NCBI GenBank assembly: GCA_009844405.1
Contig: VYBO01000112.1
Span: 1 to 49,204 of the forward strand
Origin: Acidimicrobiaceae bacterium
GTDB taxonomy: Bacteria; Actinomycetota; Acidimicrobiia; Acidimicrobiales; Aldehydirespiratoraceae
Length of the DNA stretch: 49,204 bases
Reading direction: 5' to 3'
Shown: positions 25,206-33,222 of the stretch, piece after piece
Layout: each line of letters opens with the position of its first letter
Numbering within the stretch: the stretch's first letter is position 1
The notes under the pieces: generated by a model
Database searches by the model: none
Seen by the model: the letters and a program-made list of their open reading frames with translations, nothing else
Told to the model about the DNA's origin: nothing
Made by a program: the position numbers and the translations under genes

Positions 25206-26228
25206 GTGGGCGAATGGCGGGGCGTCTTGGCGTTCGTAGTCGCTCTTTTCATCCTGCTGGCCGCGGCGGTCTACTTGATCCGGGAGACCCCGGGCCTCCT
25301 GGCCGGCTCCCAGGGAACCCTCGTCGAGGAAGTCGACCCCGAGGCTCTGGTCGAGCCCGCCACCGCCGTCGAACCGGTCGAACCGGCGGACCCGCCGCCG
25401 GGCGAGGCCGTCGACGCCGCGGCCATCGAGGCCGCCATCGAGCTCGCCCAGAAGCAGCAGCCCGCCGCGCCGATCTCGCCGCGGGAGGCCTGCGAGGGGC
25501 TGGGCGGCGCCTGGCAAGCCGACTCCCGCGGCTGGTGCGACCTGCCGTTGCCGTCGGCATCGCCCGTGTCGGATGTGGCCGTGCTGCACCCCGACATGCG
25601 GGTCCCGTGCCCGCAGCCGCTGGAGAAGATCCTTGAGCAGGTCGCCGCCGAAACCGTCGGCGGCGACGAGATGCGCATCTACCTGCTGTACCGCAGCGTG
25701 GACGACGACCTGGAGGAGCTGGAGGTGAATGAGGAGACGAGGAACGACGTCAAGCTCATCGCCGACGGACTCCGCCGGGTCGAGACCGACCTGCGGGAGC
25801 GGGCCGCACTGCAGCGGGCCGACCTCGGCATCGACTCGTTCCTGCCCATGGAGCACCTCCCCGCCACCGGCGAGATCCACTCGGGCTTCGGGATGCGGAT
25901 CCATCCGGTGACCGGCCACTGGTCCCAGCACAACGGGGCGGACATCAGGGGCGACGCGGGCGATCCGGTGACGGCCGTGCTCGACGGCCAGGTCCTGTCG
26001 GCGCAATCCTGCCCGTTCTACGGCAACACTGTGGTCGTGTACCACGGCGCCGGGCTCTCCACTGTCTACGCGCACCTTGACTCCTTCGCGATCTCCGTCG
26101 AAGACGAGGTCGAGGCCGGGCATCTCCTCGGGGCGATGGGATCAACCGGCAGGACCACCGGTCCTCACCTGCACTTCGAGGCTCGCATCGACGGAACCGC
26201 CATCGATCCCGAGCCGTTCCTGCCATGA
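25206..26228 (+). CDS. M23 family metallopeptidase, membrane-anchored
   Basis: A 340-residue peptidoglycan endopeptidase-type protein. An N-terminal transmembrane helix (VLAFVVALFILLAAAVYLI) anchors it outside the cell. An acidic Pro/Glu-rich linker and a middle domain with two Cys (ACEGLGGAW, GWCDLP) follow. The C-terminal LytM domain (from about 225) holds GFGMRIHPVTG, zinc ligands His and Asp in QHNGADI, and the final GPHLHFE. Both zinc motifs are intact, so it may be active rather than an activator only. The start is GTG 25206. Its stop overlaps the next gene's start as ATGA, so the two are co-translated. Confidence 0.9.
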   Translation: MGEWRGVLAFVVALFILLAAAVYLIRETPGLLAGSQGTLVEEVDPEALVEPATAVEPVEPADPPPGEAVDAAAIEAAIELAQKQQPAAPISPREACEGLGGAWQADSRGWCDLPLPSASPVSDVAVLHPDMRVPCPQPLEKILEQVAAETVGGDEMRIYLLYRSVDDDLEELEVNEETRNDVKLIADGLRRVETDLRERAALQRADLGIDSFLPMEHLPATGEIHSGFGMRIHPVTGHWSQHNGADIRGDAGDPVTAVLDGQVLSAQSCPFYGNTVVVYHGAGLSTVYAHLDSFAISVEDEVEAGHLLGAMGSTGRTTGPHLHFEARIDGTAIDPEPFLP

Positions 26229-27715
26229 GGCGGATCCTCCGCCGGATCCCGGCAACGGGAGCGATGGCCGCCGCGGCGCTCTGGATGTCGGCGGACGTCG
26301 CAGCCGCGCACGGCGTGGGCGGCCGCCTGGACCTGCCCGTGCCGCTCTGGCAGCTCGCCTGGGCCGCGTCGTTCGCGGTCGCCGCCTCGTTCGTGGCCCT
26401 GGGCATGTTCTGGGACACGCCGAAGTTCCGGGCCGCCGCGGCCGGGCGGATCCTCCCCAAGCCCTTCCAGACCGCCTGCCGGGTGCAGGCGATGGTGGTC
26501 CGGACGCTCGGCCTGCTCGCTCTGGCCGTGCTGCTCTACGCGGGGCTGGCCGGCAACACCAACCCGTCGGTGAACATCACGCCGGTCGCGGTCTACATCA
26601 TCTTCTGGGTCGGACTCCAGGTCGTGTCGGTGCTGGCGGGCGACGTGTGGCTGCACCTCAGCCCGTTCACCACCATCGCCGACGGCTCGGCCCGGCTGTG
26701 GTCCCGCCTCCGCAGCAGGGCCCCAGAGGCCGAGCGGGCGTACGGCAGTCCTGCAGGTGGGATCAGCGGGCAATCAGCGAGGCCGTGGCCCGAGCGGCCC
26801 GTGAGCGCAGCGAACAAGAGCGGGGATCACAGCGACTACGAGCGGGGCGCCGGGAACCACTGGTGGGCCACCGCCGCAGTGTTCGGCTTCGTGTGGCTCG
26901 AACTCGCTTTCCACGACAACACCGACATCCGGGTGCTCGGTGTGTACCTGGCCGCCTACACGGTCGCACTGCTGGCGGGCGCGGCAGCGTTCGGCCGCGG
27001 CTGGCTGCGCGACGCCGAGGGGTTCGGCGTTCTGTTCACCAAGCTGTCGGCCATGGCGCCGCTCCACCGAGGGGGCGGCGCCCTGAGACTGCGAGCGCCG
27101 CTGGCCGGCCTGGCCGCCCTCCCCATCAAGCGGGGCTCCGTGGCCTTCATCCTCGTGGTGCTCGGCTCCACGACCTTCGACGGCTTCACCCGCAGCTCGG
27201 TATGGCTCGATGTGGCCGCCCAGCGCACCGGCTGGGAGCTGACCGCGGTCAACACCGTCGGGCTGGTGTTCGTGATCTTCGCGGTGTTCGTGCTCTACCG
27301 GGCCGCCATCGCGGGCATGGCCGCCGTAACCGGCGACAGCGAGAGGGAGCTGGCCGAGGCGTTCGCACCCTCCCTGATGCCGATCGCCGCCGCCTACACC
27401 GTTGCCCACTACTTCAGCTACCTGCTTCTGGAGGGCCAGCAGATCATCGCCCGGATCTCCGATCCCTTCGGCCGGGGATGGGACCTCTTCGGCACCGCCA
27501 CCTACCAGGTGGACTTCACCGCCATCTCCACCGACACCATCGCCTGGACACAGACCGCGGCCATCGCGGTGGGCCACGTTCTGGCCGTCGCGGTGGCCCA
27601 CGACCGGGCGGTGGAGCGCTGGCCCCACCGACTGGCGATGCGCTCGCAGTACCCGATGCTGGCCGTGATGATCTGCTACACCGTCATCGGCCTGCTCCTG
27701 CTGCTAGGCGCCTGA
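26225..27715 (+). CDS. Polytopic membrane protein carrying an in-frame dispersed repeat
   Basis: A 496-residue integral membrane protein with an N-terminal signal-like segment ending in AAAHGVGGRLDLPVP and about ten hydrophobic segments. The pattern resembles actinobacterial proteins annotated as fenitrothion hydrolase; I do not consider that a demonstrated function here. Between the fourth and fifth helices, about residues 165-205 are encoded by a dispersed repeat (copy C), producing the hydrophilic stretch PWPERPVSAANKSG in a loop without breaking the frame. It overlaps the upstream M23 gene by four bases, suggesting an envelope role. Confidence 0.8.
   Translation: MRRILRRIPATGAMAAAALWMSADVAAAHGVGGRLDLPVPLWQLAWAASFAVAASFVALGMFWDTPKFRAAAAGRILPKPFQTACRVQAMVVRTLGLLALAVLLYAGLAGNTNPSVNITPVAVYIIFWVGLQVVSVLAGDVWLHLSPFTTIADGSARLWSRLRSRAPEAERAYGSPAGGISGQSARPWPERPVSAANKSGDHSDYERGAGNHWWATAAVFGFVWLELAFHDNTDIRVLGVYLAAYTVALLAGAAAFGRGWLRDAEGFGVLFTKLSAMAPLHRGGGALRLRAPLAGLAALPIKRGSVAFILVVLGSTTFDGFTRSSVWLDVAAQRTGWELTAVNTVGLVFVIFAVFVLYRAAIAGMAAVTGDSERELAEAFAPSLMPIAAAYTVAHYFSYLLLEGQQIIARISDPFGRGWDLFGTATYQVDFTAISTDTIAWTQTAAIAVGHVLAVAVAHDRAVERWPHRLAMRSQYPMLAVMICYTVIGLLLLLGA
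26722..26824 (+). repeat. Two-part dispersed repeat, copy C, inside a coding region
   Basis: The distal block CCAGAGGCCGAGCGG is at 26723-26737 and the core at 26781-26824, ending GAACAAGAGCGGG. The 43-base middle is unlike other copies. It is inserted within the membrane-protein gene at 26225-27715 and is read through in frame as a loop between helices. Confidence 0.85.
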
Positions 27716-27773
27716 ACAGATTGGCTGGCGGCATACGCCGGGCGGCGGCCTGCCGCACGTAACATCGAAGGCG

Positions 27774-28149
27774 GTGTCATCGGAAGTCCTGCAGTCCCCG
27801 CTCCTACTGGAATACCCCTTCACCCGCTCCACGGCCCGGTGATCGGAGCATTCCTCACCGGACTGCGAGACAACGTGATCGGCGGCATCCGCCGAGCCGA
27901 CGGGACCGTGCTGTGCCCCCCGCAGGAGCACGACCCGCTCACCGCCGAACCGCTTACCGAACTGGTGGAAGTCGGACAGGCCGGGGAGGTCCTCACCTGG
28001 TCCTGGAACGGCGACCCCCGACCCATGCAGCCCTTCGACCGACCGTTCGCGTGGGCCCTGATACGCCGGGCCGGGCGCCCACCGGCGAGCCCGACGAGGT
28101 CATCGCCGACTACGAGCGGATCGGCCGCGTCGAGGCGAGCGACCCATGA
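27774..28149 (+). pseudogene. DUF35-type OB-fold protein remnant
   Basis: The start GTG 27774 gives SSEVLQSPLLLEYPFTRST, then one base appears lost near 27832-27837. The expected continuation GPVIGAFLTGLRDNVIGGI resumes in the next frame, followed by ADGTVLCPPQEHDPLTAEPL and PFDRPFAWALI. After that the frame degenerates; a separate frame carries GEPDEVIADYERIGRVEASDP and a stop at 28147-28149. This fits a DUF35 (zinc-ribbon/OB-fold) acyl-CoA-binding partner of thiolases with at least two disruptions. A thiolase remnant follows directly, the usual neighbour. Confidence 0.65.
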
Positions 28150-28186
28150 TCGACGTTCGAGAGCCACGGCCGGGGGTGACGACAGC

Positions 28187-28291
28187 ATGATCGACCTCGC
28201 CGTCGTGGCCTCCACGCAGCGCCGGGAGGCGTCCATCTCCGCGAATCCGAGGTGGAGTTCATGGTCCCGTTGATGGACACTCCCGGTAGCG
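28187..28291 (+). pseudogene. Thiolase N-terminal remnant
   Basis: MIDLAVVASTQRREASISA starts at 28187 (ATGA overlap with a 14-codon ORF beginning at 28146, MIDVREPRPG), and in the next frame ESEVEFMVPLMDT follows. Together they resemble the first 35 residues of SCP2-type thiolases that pair with DUF35 proteins. The rest of the gene is gone, and the M23 gene's promoter begins at 28315. The two ATGATCGAC starts look like another local duplication. Confidence 0.5.
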
Positions 28292-28314
28292 CCCGCAGAA
28301 TCATTGCGCACAGA

Positions 28315-28343
28315 TTGCGAGAATGTTGCTGTTTCATTACGAT
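28315..28343 (+). promoter_or_regulatory. Promoter of the coiled-coil M23 gene
   Basis: TTGCGA (28315-28320) and TACGAT (28338-28343) are 17 bases apart. The -10 box ends seven bases before GTG 28351, so the transcript would be nearly leaderless. Confidence 0.5.
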
Positions 28344-28350
28344 ATCAGGG

Positions 28351-29568
28351 GTGCGTAGGCTGCGGCGCCTCTCCGGCGCGCTGCTGCTGATCGGGTCGGC
28401 GGCAGCGCTGATGGCGGCCGCCGCGCTGGCGCAGGACGACGACCGGATCGAGGATCTCCGCCAGCAGCGGGAGCAGCTGGCCCGCGACGCCGCCGACGTG
28501 GCCAGCCAGATCGATGCGCTCGTCGCCGACGACGAGGCGCTGATCGACGCGCTCCAGGAACTGGATGACTTCGTCGACCTCCAACACACCCGGATCGAAG
28601 CGGCCGATTCGGCCATCGCGAGCGCGGAAGCCGAGGCGGCCACGGCCCGGGCCGAGGCCGAGTGGTACGTCGACGAGATCGAGACCATCCGGGAGCGCCT
28701 GCGACAGCGGGCCATCCAGGCCTACGTGCAGCCGCCGGTCGACGTCGTCGAGCAGTTCTCGACCAGCCTCAACGAGAGCGCGGTGAAGCTGTTCCTGCTC
28801 GATCTGGCCATAGGCAACGAACTGGAGATCACCGACGAGCTGCGCACTGCGGAGGCCCAGCTCGAGGCGGTGCGCCGGCGGGCCCTCGACCGGGCCGAGG
28901 ACGCCGACGAGGAGCGGCAGGCCCAGCAGCAGCGCCTCGCCGACCTCGAGGACGCCCGCGCCGCGGCGATGGAGCTGCGTCTGGAGATCCAATCCCGCAT
29001 CGAGGAATGGAATCTCGTGTCGGCCGACATCGAGCAGTCCGACAAGGAGATGGAGCAGGAGATCTTCCGCATCGAGGAGGAGATCCGGCGCAGAGAGGAG
29101 GAGCGGCGCCGCCAGGAGGAGGAGGCCCGCCGCCGCGCCATCGAGGAGGAGCGGCGCCGCCACGAAGCCGAGCACGGCCCCTTCGAGCTGGTGGCCTGGC
29201 CCGCGGACGGGGAGAAGACGTCGGGGTTCGGGCCGCGGGTCCACCCCATCTTCGGGACGGTGCGCCAGCACAACGGGATCGACCTCGGCGGCGACACCGG
29301 GGACCGGGTCAGGGCGGCCCGTTCCGGCGAGGTGATCCTGGCCGGTCAGCGCGGCGGCTTCGGCAACACCATCGTGATCTACCACGGGCTCGGGTACAGC
29401 ACGCTCTACGCCCACCTAAGCCGCATCGAGGTGTCCGAGGGCCAGAACGTGCAGAGCGGGGACCGAATCGGCGCGGTCGGCTCGACCGGATGGTCCACCG
29501 GCCCCCACCTGCACTTCGAGCTGCGCATCGACGGCAAGGCCGTAGACCCCACGCCGTTCCTGCCGTGA
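28351..29568 (+). CDS. EnvC/RipA-like coiled-coil M23 metallopeptidase
   Basis: An exported 405-residue protein. A signal peptide (RRLRRLSGALLLIGSAAALM, cleavage near ALA-QDD) is followed by about 230 residues of coiled coil rich in Glu/Arg/Gln, ending in an extreme EEEIRRREEERRRQEEEARR-type stretch, then a C-terminal LytM domain. Zinc ligands are intact: QHNGIDLGG and GPHLHFE. Proteins of this build cleave septal peptidoglycan or activate amidases at division. GTG 28351 is the start because the signal peptide begins there and a promoter lies just upstream; the longer frame from 28252 runs through thiolase remnants. It is the second M23 gene within 3.5 kb. Confidence 0.88.
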   Translation: MRRLRRLSGALLLIGSAAALMAAAALAQDDDRIEDLRQQREQLARDAADVASQIDALVADDEALIDALQELDDFVDLQHTRIEAADSAIASAEAEAATARAEAEWYVDEIETIRERLRQRAIQAYVQPPVDVVEQFSTSLNESAVKLFLLDLAIGNELEITDELRTAEAQLEAVRRRALDRAEDADEERQAQQQRLADLEDARAAAMELRLEIQSRIEEWNLVSADIEQSDKEMEQEIFRIEEEIRRREEERRRQEEEARRRAIEEERRRHEAEHGPFELVAWPADGEKTSGFGPRVHPIFGTVRQHNGIDLGGDTGDRVRAARSGEVILAGQRGGFGNTIVIYHGLGYSTLYAHLSRIEVSEGQNVQSGDRIGAVGSTGWSTGPHLHFELRIDGKAVDPTPFLP

Positions 29569-29650
29569 ACGGGTCGGGCATGGATGGCGCGCCGCGCCCG
29601 GGTGGGCGCGCCCGGCGGGCTGTGGCCCTGCGGATCCGGAGGGCGGCGTC

Positions 29651-30292
29651 GTGAAACGCCGGTCATGGGCACTGCTGCTGGCCGGCGACCAGCAAGGCGA
29701 GGCGCCCGCGACGGGATCTCCCGACCTTGTGATCGCCGCTGACGGCGGGCTGGACGCGGCCCGCCACTGGCGACTGCGGGTCGACGCCGTGGTGGGCGAC
29801 ATGGACTCCGCCAGCGAGACCGCGCTGGACTGGGCCAAGCGCAGCGGCGCAACCGTCGACGCCCATCCTGCCGACAAGGACGCCACCGATCTCGAACTGG
29901 CCATGGCCGCCGCGCTGGGACAGGTCGAGGCGGTGCATGTGCTGCTGCCCGCCGGAGGGCGGCTCGATCAGGCGATGGCCAGCCTGGCGGTGCTGGCCTC
30001 GCCCCGCTGGGCTGCACTGGAAGTGACGGCCACGGTGGGGGAGGCCCATGTGACCGTGGTGAGAGGACTGCGCCGCCTGCGCGGCGAGGTGGGAGAGGTC
30101 GTGTCACTGCTGGCCGTCGGCGGGCCCGCCCTCGTAGCGTCCACGTCCGGTCTGCTGTTCCCGCTGGTCGAGGAGGCGCTGAGCCCGACCTCCGGGCGCG
30201 GCACGTCCAACGTGATCGTGGCCGCGCCGCCGACGGTGGACGTGGTGGAGGGCGTCCTGCTCGCCATCAGGCCGGGGATCGACCCCGACTAG
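29651..30292 (+). CDS. Thiamine pyrophosphokinase
   Basis: Transfers pyrophosphate from ATP to thiamine to make the cofactor thiamine diphosphate. The 213-residue protein shows VIAADGGLDAA, VVGDMDSAS, the acidic metal-binding HPADKDATDLELAM, GGRLDQAMA and, near the C-terminus, GRGTSNVIV. These are the family blocks in order. The start is GTG 29651. It lies 82 bases after the M23 gene and 73 before the aminotransferase on the same strand. Confidence 0.88.
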   Translation: MKRRSWALLLAGDQQGEAPATGSPDLVIAADGGLDAARHWRLRVDAVVGDMDSASETALDWAKRSGATVDAHPADKDATDLELAMAAALGQVEAVHVLLPAGGRLDQAMASLAVLASPRWAALEVTATVGEAHVTVVRGLRRLRGEVGEVVSLLAVGGPALVASTSGLLFPLVEEALSPTSGRGTSNVIVAAPPTVDVVEGVLLAIRPGIDPD

Positions 30293-30365
30293 AGCCCCGC
30301 CGGGTGCTTCGCCGGGTGAGGCGCCCGAATGGGAGCGGATCGCGGCCGGCCATTAGCGTCCCGCT

Positions 30366-31559
30366 GTGGGCTTCGAGATGACGGCTCTGCTCAGGGCGGG
30401 GCTCGCCGACGGGCAAGCCCAATGGGCGGGGGATCCGCCGTTCAACTTCGTCGGCGGCCACAACGACTCTGCCAGCGTGCCCTTCGGCGGCTTCGCCGAG
30501 GCGGCGGCCACCGCCCTGGCCCGCCACGGCCCGGCTCTGGCCTTCTACAACCTGGGCGGAAGCCCCCAGGGCCACCTGCCGCTGCGGGAGTTCATCTCCG
30601 AGGCCCTCGCCCGCAGGGCGCACATGTCCACCGACGCGTCGGAGGTCCTGGTCACCTCAGGCTCTTTGCAGGCGCTCGACCTGGTGAACGCCGGGCTGCT
30701 CGCGCCCGGCGACCCGGTGATCGTCGAGAAGGCCACCTACGCCGGCACTTTGAGCCGTCTGGCCGCCCTGCGAGCCGATGTGCACGGTGTCGAACTCGAC
30801 TCCGACGGCATGCGCGTCGATCATCTCAACGACGTGCTGGAGTCGCTGAGGCGCCAGGGCCGGCGGCCGAAGTTCATCTACACAATCCCGACGGTGCAGA
30901 ACCCGACAGGCACGGTGATGCCGGTGGCGCGCCGGCGCGAACTGCTGGAGACGGCCCGCCGCTACGAGGTCGCCATCTTCGAGGACGACTGTTACGCCGA
31001 CCTGGTATTCAACGGAGACCGGCCGCCGACGGTCCGCTCACTGGACTCGGGCGGCGGCCAGGTCGTGTACTGCGGATCATTCTCCAAGACGCTCGCCCCC
31101 GCATTACGGCTGGGCTACATCGTGGCCGACTGGCCGGTGATGAGCCGGCTGCTGGCGCTCAAGACCGACGCGGGGTCGGGAGCGCTGGAACAGATCACAG
31201 TGGCCGAGTACGCCGCGGCCCACTTCGACGACCACGTCGACGCCCTCACCGCGGTGCTGAGCAAGAAGTGCGACGCGATCTGCGGCGCTCTGCGGGACAG
31301 CTTCGGGGAGCTCGCCCGCTTCGAGGAGCCCCGGGGCGGGATCTTCGTGTGGGTGGCGCTGCCCGACGGCACCGACACCGACCGCCTGGTGGCGCCGGCG
31401 GCGGCGCGTGGCGTCGAGTTCAATCCCGGATCGGCATGGTGCACCGATCCTGACTACGGCGCCAGCCGGATGCGCCTCTGCTTCGGCCACCTCTCCACCG
31501 AAGCCATCGCCGAGGGCATCGCCGCCCTGTCAGAAGTAGTGAGAGCCGGCGTGAGCTGA
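30366..31559 (+). CDS. PLP-dependent aminotransferase (class I/II, MocR/LysN-like)
   Basis: A 397-residue fold-type I aminotransferase without a GntR DNA-binding domain. Marks: YNLGGSPQGHLPLREFI, the cofactor-binding VLVTSGSLQALDL, PTVQNPTGTVMP, DDCYAD, the Schiff-base lysine in GSFSKTLAPALRLGY, and the carboxylate-binding Arg near SRMRLCFGH. It is closest in pattern to 2-aminoadipate/multi-substrate transaminases; the substrate is not certain. The start is GTG 30366. Confidence 0.88.
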   Translation: MGFEMTALLRAGLADGQAQWAGDPPFNFVGGHNDSASVPFGGFAEAAATALARHGPALAFYNLGGSPQGHLPLREFISEALARRAHMSTDASEVLVTSGSLQALDLVNAGLLAPGDPVIVEKATYAGTLSRLAALRADVHGVELDSDGMRVDHLNDVLESLRRQGRRPKFIYTIPTVQNPTGTVMPVARRRELLETARRYEVAIFEDDCYADLVFNGDRPPTVRSLDSGGGQVVYCGSFSKTLAPALRLGYIVADWPVMSRLLALKTDAGSGALEQITVAEYAAAHFDDHVDALTAVLSKKCDAICGALRDSFGELARFEEPRGGIFVWVALPDGTDTDRLVAPAAARGVEFNPGSAWCTDPDYGASRMRLCFGHLSTEAIAEGIAALSEVVRAGVS

Positions 31560-31630
31560 CAGGTCGGAGCGGGCAAGATGATCGGGGCGAGTGGCGAGCA
31601 TCGGTCGGCAATTTCACCCGGCGGTGACTG

Positions 31631-31813
31631 TCACTTACCGTTCATTTGCTGTGCACCGTTGGAGAGCGTCGCTTGTGTGCGTTCACCTGTGTCATCATCG
31701 TGATGATGTCTTAGTGATTTGCGTACCAATAAAGTCACCAAGACTATGACCAATACGGATGCGACGAAAGTCAAGCACAGAACAGCGGTTTCGACAACTG
31801 AGACACTCTCCAT
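31631..31813 (-). CDS. Small single-pass membrane protein
   Basis: Sixty residues with one clear transmembrane helix (TAVLCLTFVASVLVIVLVTLLV) followed by a basic/His-rich cytoplasmic tail KSLRHHHDDDTGE. Base composition is more A/T-rich than neighbouring genes, as in the rest of 31.6-33.1 kb. AGGA lies upstream of the ATG, but at a longish distance. No family is recognised; it may be a real accessory gene or chance. Confidence 0.4.
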   Translation of the reverse strand: MESVSVVETAVLCLTFVASVLVIVLVTLLVRKSLRHHHDDDTGERTQATLSNGAQQMNGK

Positions 31814-31887
31814 AATAGTCGATCCTAACTGGTCTGCCAGCCAACATCACCGTTGGAATACACGGTGATACGGATAATTCGACAGTC

Positions 31888-32496
31888 TCACAGGTCTGCG
31901 TCTGACGGTGGAGGCATCATGAACACCCACGACGCTGTCATGAAGTCGGCTGCCTCGGTGGCTGGCCACCAGATGACCGGCACGACCACATACAACACCC
32001 CCCCCTCAAGCCCCCCAATATCCACAACCACACGCATCGCGTCGTTGTCAGTGTTGGTGCACTCCAACAGCCGCACGGGCCCAACCGAGACATTCGTTGG
32101 CAACTCGAACAGCGGCAACTCGTCAAGCGTGTGGTCGATGTTGCTGCACGACACCTCAGCAACCCGCTCAGCGCTATCGGTGGGGTACTGGTCGTAGAAC
32201 CGCAGGTCGATGGTGCGCCACCCGCCTCGGCCGTCCAGTAGGACGGTTTCGAGGTGGTCGGTGGTTGGCAGCGTGGCGATGTCGCCGAACTCGACACCGC
32301 TTTGGGGTGGTTGCTGTTCGGTGTAGAATGGGTTCAGCGGCCGGTTGTTGACCCACAACACCGGCCCATCCGATCGCGAGGATGTAGTGGCGGCGTTGGG
32401 GCCGACGGCCCCTTCACCGCTGCAGCATGTGAGCATAAACGCCCCGGCAACTGCCAACAGCGGCCAAGCTGACGGCTGCTTTGTCGCTGCGATCAC
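31888..32496 (-). CDS. Predicted lipoprotein
   Basis: A 202-residue protein starting with GTG 32496, which overlaps the upstream gene's stop as GTGA. The n-region ATKQ, the hydrophobic segment WPLLAVAGAFML and the lipobox LTCC-SG mark a lipoprotein signal. The mature part has two cysteines (EVSCSNIDHT and LLECTNTDND), likely a disulfide, and no known family. Its coupling to the secreted protein upstream suggests that they function together. Confidence 0.65.
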   Translation of the reverse strand: MIAATKQPSAWPLLAVAGAFMLTCCSGEGAVGPNAATTSSRSDGPVLWVNNRPLNPFYTEQQPPQSGVEFGDIATLPTTDHLETVLLDGRGGWRTIDLRFYDQYPTDSAERVAEVSCSNIDHTLDELPLFELPTNVSVGPVRLLECTNTDNDAMRVVVDIGGLEGGVLYVVVPVIWWPATEAADFMTASWVFMMPPPSDADL

Positions 32497-33029
32497 AGGT
32501 TGCAGGGGTTGGTGGCATATCGGGTGTATGAGGGACCTTGATGATAAGTGCCGTTCAGTATTCCCCAGCCGCCTGAGGTGGCCCGGATGTAATTGTTGCG
32601 GCACCGGTCGTTGGCATGGACCGTGGACTTGGTGACGTTATCGGAGGTGCTTTTGCCCTTGACCCCAATCCTGTCCCAACCCCACCAACGGTCCTCCCAC
32701 AGTTGCGCCCACACGTGCAGCGTCGACATCTGCTGGTTGCAGCGCACGGTGAACGTCACGTTCATCCTGCCGGGGCGGTGGGTGGATGCGTGTATGCGGC
32801 CAAGGTTGCCGCTGCACGGCGGTGTCGTGTGGTCGCGGGCCACCGATTCGTCATCTTCTTCCCAGGGAAGAGGGGCACTCTCTGGTGCCGAGTCTTCCAC
32901 TTCTAAGGGCGCAGGCTCTGGCTCGCTAGACGGCTGGGCGGACGCTTGAGTCGCGAACACCGCTATCACAAGCATCGTAGCTGCGACTGCTACTCCAGTA
33001 GTACGCCATTTCTGTAGAGCATTCTTCAT
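32493..33029 (-). CDS. Small secreted disulfide-rich protein
   Basis: A 178-residue exported protein: signal peptide MKNALQKWRTTGVAVAATML to about ASA-Q, an acidic Pro/Glu linker (EPEPAPLEVEDSAPE), and a compact C-terminal domain with four cysteines (PPCSGN, VRCNQQ, DRCRNN, NPCNL). The pattern, a Cys-led strand, a VTFTVRC strand, WWG, then CRNNY, resembles small secreted domains common in Streptomyces-type actinobacteria; function is unknown. GGAAGG precedes the ATG by seven bases. It is the first gene of a two-gene unit with the lipoprotein gene. Confidence 0.7.
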   Translation of the reverse strand: MKNALQKWRTTGVAVAATMLVIAVFATQASAQPSSEPEPAPLEVEDSAPESAPLPWEEDDESVARDHTTPPCSGNLGRIHASTHRPGRMNVTFTVRCNQQMSTLHVWAQLWEDRWWGWDRIGVKGKSTSDNVTKSTVHANDRCRNNYIRATSGGWGILNGTYHQGPSYTRYATNPCNL

Positions 33030-33146
33030 CGCTTTGCCTTCCGTGTTGATGATGACACGCAGACTGCTCAGCGTGTTCGTCGTCCATCCCTACTACGATT
33101 CAATGCCTAGATGTCTGCCAATCTCTGCCAACTTCTGCGGAATTGC

Positions 33147-33182
33147 GGCAGCTTTCTGCCAACTTTCTGGCAGAAAGCTGCC
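33147..33182. terminator. Perfect 15-bp stem hairpin
   Basis: GGCAGCTTTCTGCCA (33147-33161) pairs perfectly with TGGCAGAAAGCTGCC (33168-33182) around six bases. It is followed on neither strand by a T run. Lying 41 bases after the ABC ATPase stop, it could be a U-less terminator. TCTGCCAA-type motifs recur three times at 33113-33162, so a small mobile palindrome is also possible. Confidence 0.55.
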
Positions 33183-33222
33183 AGATGGGTGAATACTGCG
33201 GACAGCCAGGCAGCGCTCTGGG

